A stretch of DNA of 64,000 nt from Megalobrama amblycephala (taxonomy: Eukaryota; Chordata; Actinopteri; Cypriniformes; Xenocyprididae), in NCBI RefSeq assembly GCF_018812025.1, contig NC_063062.1:7131058-7195057 (forward strand), read 5' to 3'. Position 1 is the stretch's first letter; each line of letters starts with the position of its first letter. The notes below the pieces were generated by a model, which was given only the letters and a program-made list of their open reading frames with translations, had not been told where the DNA came from and ran no database searches. The position numbers were made by a program, and so were the translations under genes. Of this stretch, positions 60,971 through 64,000 are shown piece by piece.

Positions 60971-63900
60971 TAAAAAAGGATTATATTACCCAATATTTGT
61001 GGTAATATAATGGTATCACGTATAAAGTATCACTATGTTAGTTTAGCAGCATGCTATCATAAAATTCTATTGAATTCGTCGAGCCTATTTGTTTTTGCTT
61101 ATGTAGAGCATTGTAGATCCCTCACTTTTAAGGTTGCATGACTGTTAAGATAATGCCTATGTAGGTAGCAAGGCAGCTCACTAAGTTTTGGAACATAGCT
61201 GTTATGTCTTATGTTTTGCACAGAATGCATTAATGGACATACAGAGAGGATAATGCGTTCCGTCCGTTGCAGGAAGGGGGTGGGGTCAAAGTCAAGGTCT
61301 CATCATGTATGTGCTGTGGGGGGTCATCTGTGATTTCATTTACAGGACACACACACAGGACAGTCAACATATGTACCTTCAATTATGAGCAAGCCCCCTG
61401 ATGTGCAGCTAATAACTTGTGCAATTGAACAAGTGGCATCTGTGATAACAGTGTGATTGTGTCTAATGAGATCACACTGTGCGCCACCATGAACAATCCT
61501 CTGTGATTGTCTATAATTAATGTGGAACATGTGGAATCATGCATGGAAGTGTGCTTTGTGCTCCACTGAGCTCATTAACAAAGGGAATTGTTGTATGGTT
61601 GCAGGACAGTGGAATTGAGATAGTTGTTGGGATGCATTGTAATTAAGAAGATTATTCATGAATTTGGCAGTGTTAATTTCGTTGACGAAATAGTTTTTTT
61701 TTTTTAAATACGACGGCTTTCTTCCACGATGGGGTTTGGCGTGACGGCATTTGTTTCCAGACAGACTGTTAGCGACACACAGGTCTCCCGGACATCCTGT
61801 AGAAATCAACCAACCAGATGACGACTTTGAAAATCCTAACGTGTTTCCAGTTAAGTGTGCCATATGCATCAGATGATCAGTCAGAGGTCCTCGTGGGCGT
61901 TACGTCTGAGGCTGAGACTATGTACCACCTGACTGCTGCAGATTCATTTTGGCGTTGATGGTGTTGCCGTAGAAATGCATAATTCTCAGAGAATGAGAAC
62001 AGCTCCAAGTACGAACTTCATAGGATGCCGTCTCTTATTTATGATACTTTTGGTGTTGGACGCAGCAAAAGCTTGTTGCTTTGGTTCCAGGAGGAGCTGT
62101 TAAAGGCGGCTGCTGTTTGTTTACAGCGCTCAGTGACCATGTACAACTCTGCATAGCCTCACAGAACGCGCTGATGACGTGTGATGTCTGCGCGAGCAGG
62201 GTGTGCGGACGGATGCAAATACATAGGTTGACTGGCATGTAAGACATCCTATTATTGCATTCGGGCCAAATGGAATGATTGGACGAACATTTTTTGGCCC
62301 TGAGACTTCCACAGAAGATATATGTACATATTTTTATATATTTAGACCACTTCTATCATTGATTGCTTTCAGGACATGAAGAGATTTTTAACCAGTATAA
62401 CAAAAAGTGTTTATAAAAAGCATTTCCTACCCTATCTTTATTAACGTACAATTGCTGCATGTTTTATAAAACGTTTAAAAATGTCAAAGTCTGTGAGAAT
62501 GGGGAAAAAAGGGATAAATTGGATAAATTTCACATTTGTAAACCATGCATAGAAAAGCACCAAGAAATTTACAGTACAATATAGGGCTCGACAGGAAGGC
62601 ACGATGGCATCGGGACAGTTGAAAGAACTGACAAAAAGTTTATCATGTATTTGCATGTGTTTGGCCAATTTTAAAATGTTTATGAATTATTTTTACCATT
62701 GAATTCGTCCCATTTTAGACTGTTTTAAGATAGACTGATCATTTTAAATGGTTCGTCTGGAGAAAAACGGCAACTTGTAAGGTATTAAGTATCCTTTATT
62801 TTAGTTTTAATTTGATTGCATGCATTAAAATTAACTTCTAACGTTGTCAACAAACAAACAAACATTGTCAGGAACTGTTGCACCAAATTAAACTTGCAGC
62901 ATAAGTGTTTTTTTTTTTTTTTTTTTTTTTTTGGTAACTTTTCTTTCATTCATGGACTACTGATTTTCCAAAAAAAAAAAAAAAAAAAACCTCTGAAATA
63001 CCATTCATTCTTGAGGGAAAAAAATGAAAGTATAAATCATGCACATCACAGATCACCCTAGAGGTCTTTGAGCTGTAGTCAGCCGCCTCCTAGATTGATT
63101 TGCGATCATGGCCTCTAGGTGATAGATTACCTGTTGTCCTCCAAAAGGCCGAGGTAATCAGTATCCCTTCCAGCAGATCAGACATATGATGAACAAAGGT
63201 TTTTGGGGTCACGATAGAGTAGTAGACCTGGAATAGCCATATGCAGCAGGCAAAAAAAAAGTATTATGGTCTGAAGCCATTGGGAGCTGTGTGTGGGTGG
63301 CAAAGTGGTTTTGGCTGCCAATATTTTACTGAAGATGCTCAGATTTGGTCGGTTGAGTTGCTGGCATTCACGGTCGTTGTGCTGTGCTCTTAACTGTAGT
63401 GAGTCTTGGCTAACCAATAGCGTGCCATGGCCTGGCACAGCTCGTTTGCTGGTATGCCTCATAAAACAGGACTGCATCACATACAAGCAGGCACTCCAAC
63501 CCACAACTGCAGAACATCCGCCACGTGTCCGTAGACCAGGAGTCTGTGCGCTCCAGTGGAAGAAGCAAAGCCAAGTCAAAATGCAAATGGCAATTCATTT
63601 TATTCCTTTCTCAAAGTATTTCTGATGATTATTGTCTACAATGCAGATGTTCTTTTTGAAAATTTCAGACATTTGCCAGACTATTGCACATAGAAAGCCA
63701 AGATACCCCGCTGACAAGGCAACAACAGAGAATGTTGCTGGCACACACCAGTCCAGAAATGAAAGGGGGAAAAAATTCTTAGGAAGAAAAGGGAAAATAA
63801 AAGCCTGCTCAGTGGTCGCAATATATTCGCTCCCATCTGAAGAGTTTTTGTGTGTGGATCTCCTCGGGTATACATTCCCATCCCTGTAGCACATGTTCCT

Positions 63901-64000
63901 CTCTGCATTCTTTCAGCTGGTTCTCATCCATCCAATGTCATTCTCCTCATTTTCCTTCCCACGTGCTCCTGTGGGTCAACGAGAGCCGCACGAATGATAA
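60971..64000. other. Intronic DNA to the window end
   Basis: No gene supported. Frames of 110-133 codons at 61537-61869, 63178-63579 and 63293-63625 lack any recognisable domain, and the last two overlap on opposite strands. The expected TMTC2 exon 2 peptide was not found. Confidence 0.4.
62908..62989. repeat. Poly-T / poly-A pair
   Basis: T25 (62908-62932), 37 bases, then A20 (62970-62989). The two runs could pair as a hairpin. Confidence 0.95.

Noticed and set aside
63178..63625. Overlapping 133- and 110-codon frames on opposite strands
   Set aside because: At most one could be real, and neither resembles a known protein; each is typical of chance frames.

Overview
This is vertebrate genomic DNA, AT-rich and dense in transposon relics, with repeat families typical of cyprinid (carp/zebrafish-type) fishes: a Tc1-like element, L2/CR1-type LINE 3' ends, and several families of small non-autonomous DNA elements. 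No bacterial operon structure, CRISPR array, tRNA, rRNA or retrovirus-like gene was seen. Cyprinid origin is inferred from repeats I recognise; the species cannot be named from sequence alone.

Layout. Bases 1-13.6 kb look intergenic. They hold a TTAA-flanked element nest (2.2-5.0 kb), a 5'-truncated LINE on the minus strand (5.17-7.43 kb), a nearly full-length but dead Tc1-like transposon (8276-9907, TA target duplication), and a nested pair of small elements (12.9-13.4 kb). A (GT)18 microsatellite and a CpG-rich leader with a perfect NRF1-type motif precede the only host protein-coding exon I can support: exon 1 of tmtc2 (14036-14118, plus strand). It encodes the first 27 2/3 codons of an ER-membrane O-mannosyltransferase and ends at a good GT donor. 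From 14119 to the window end everything is best read as tmtc2 intron 1, at least 49.9 kb; exon 2 was not seen.

The intron is a transposon graveyard. It has three copies (17.6, 25.7 and 42.6 kb) of a 0.8-0.9 kb element carrying reiterated TCATTCGG palindromes; two oppositely oriented copies (20.6 and 44.9 kb) of a TTAA-flanked element; several large fold-back elements (31.9, 49.8 and 51.4 kb) whose two halves are inverted copies of each other; a Harbinger-like element with TTA duplications (36.4 kb); a second LINE 3' fragment (35.0 kb); and smaller inverted-repeat elements. Two nested insertions can be compared with an uninterrupted relative elsewhere in the same window. This shows directly that these fold-back/MITE families inserted at, and duplicated, TTAA.

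There is no new multi-gene system here. The most interesting structures are (i) the TTAA-targeting fold-back elements with empty/filled-site proof inside one window, (ii) the TCATTCGG-palindrome family, and (iii) a short patchwork duplication near 54.3 kb that looks like a template-switch repair scar. Element names are given at superfamily level only where termini and target duplications support them. Family names, conservation and expression need database or RNA data that I could not consult.
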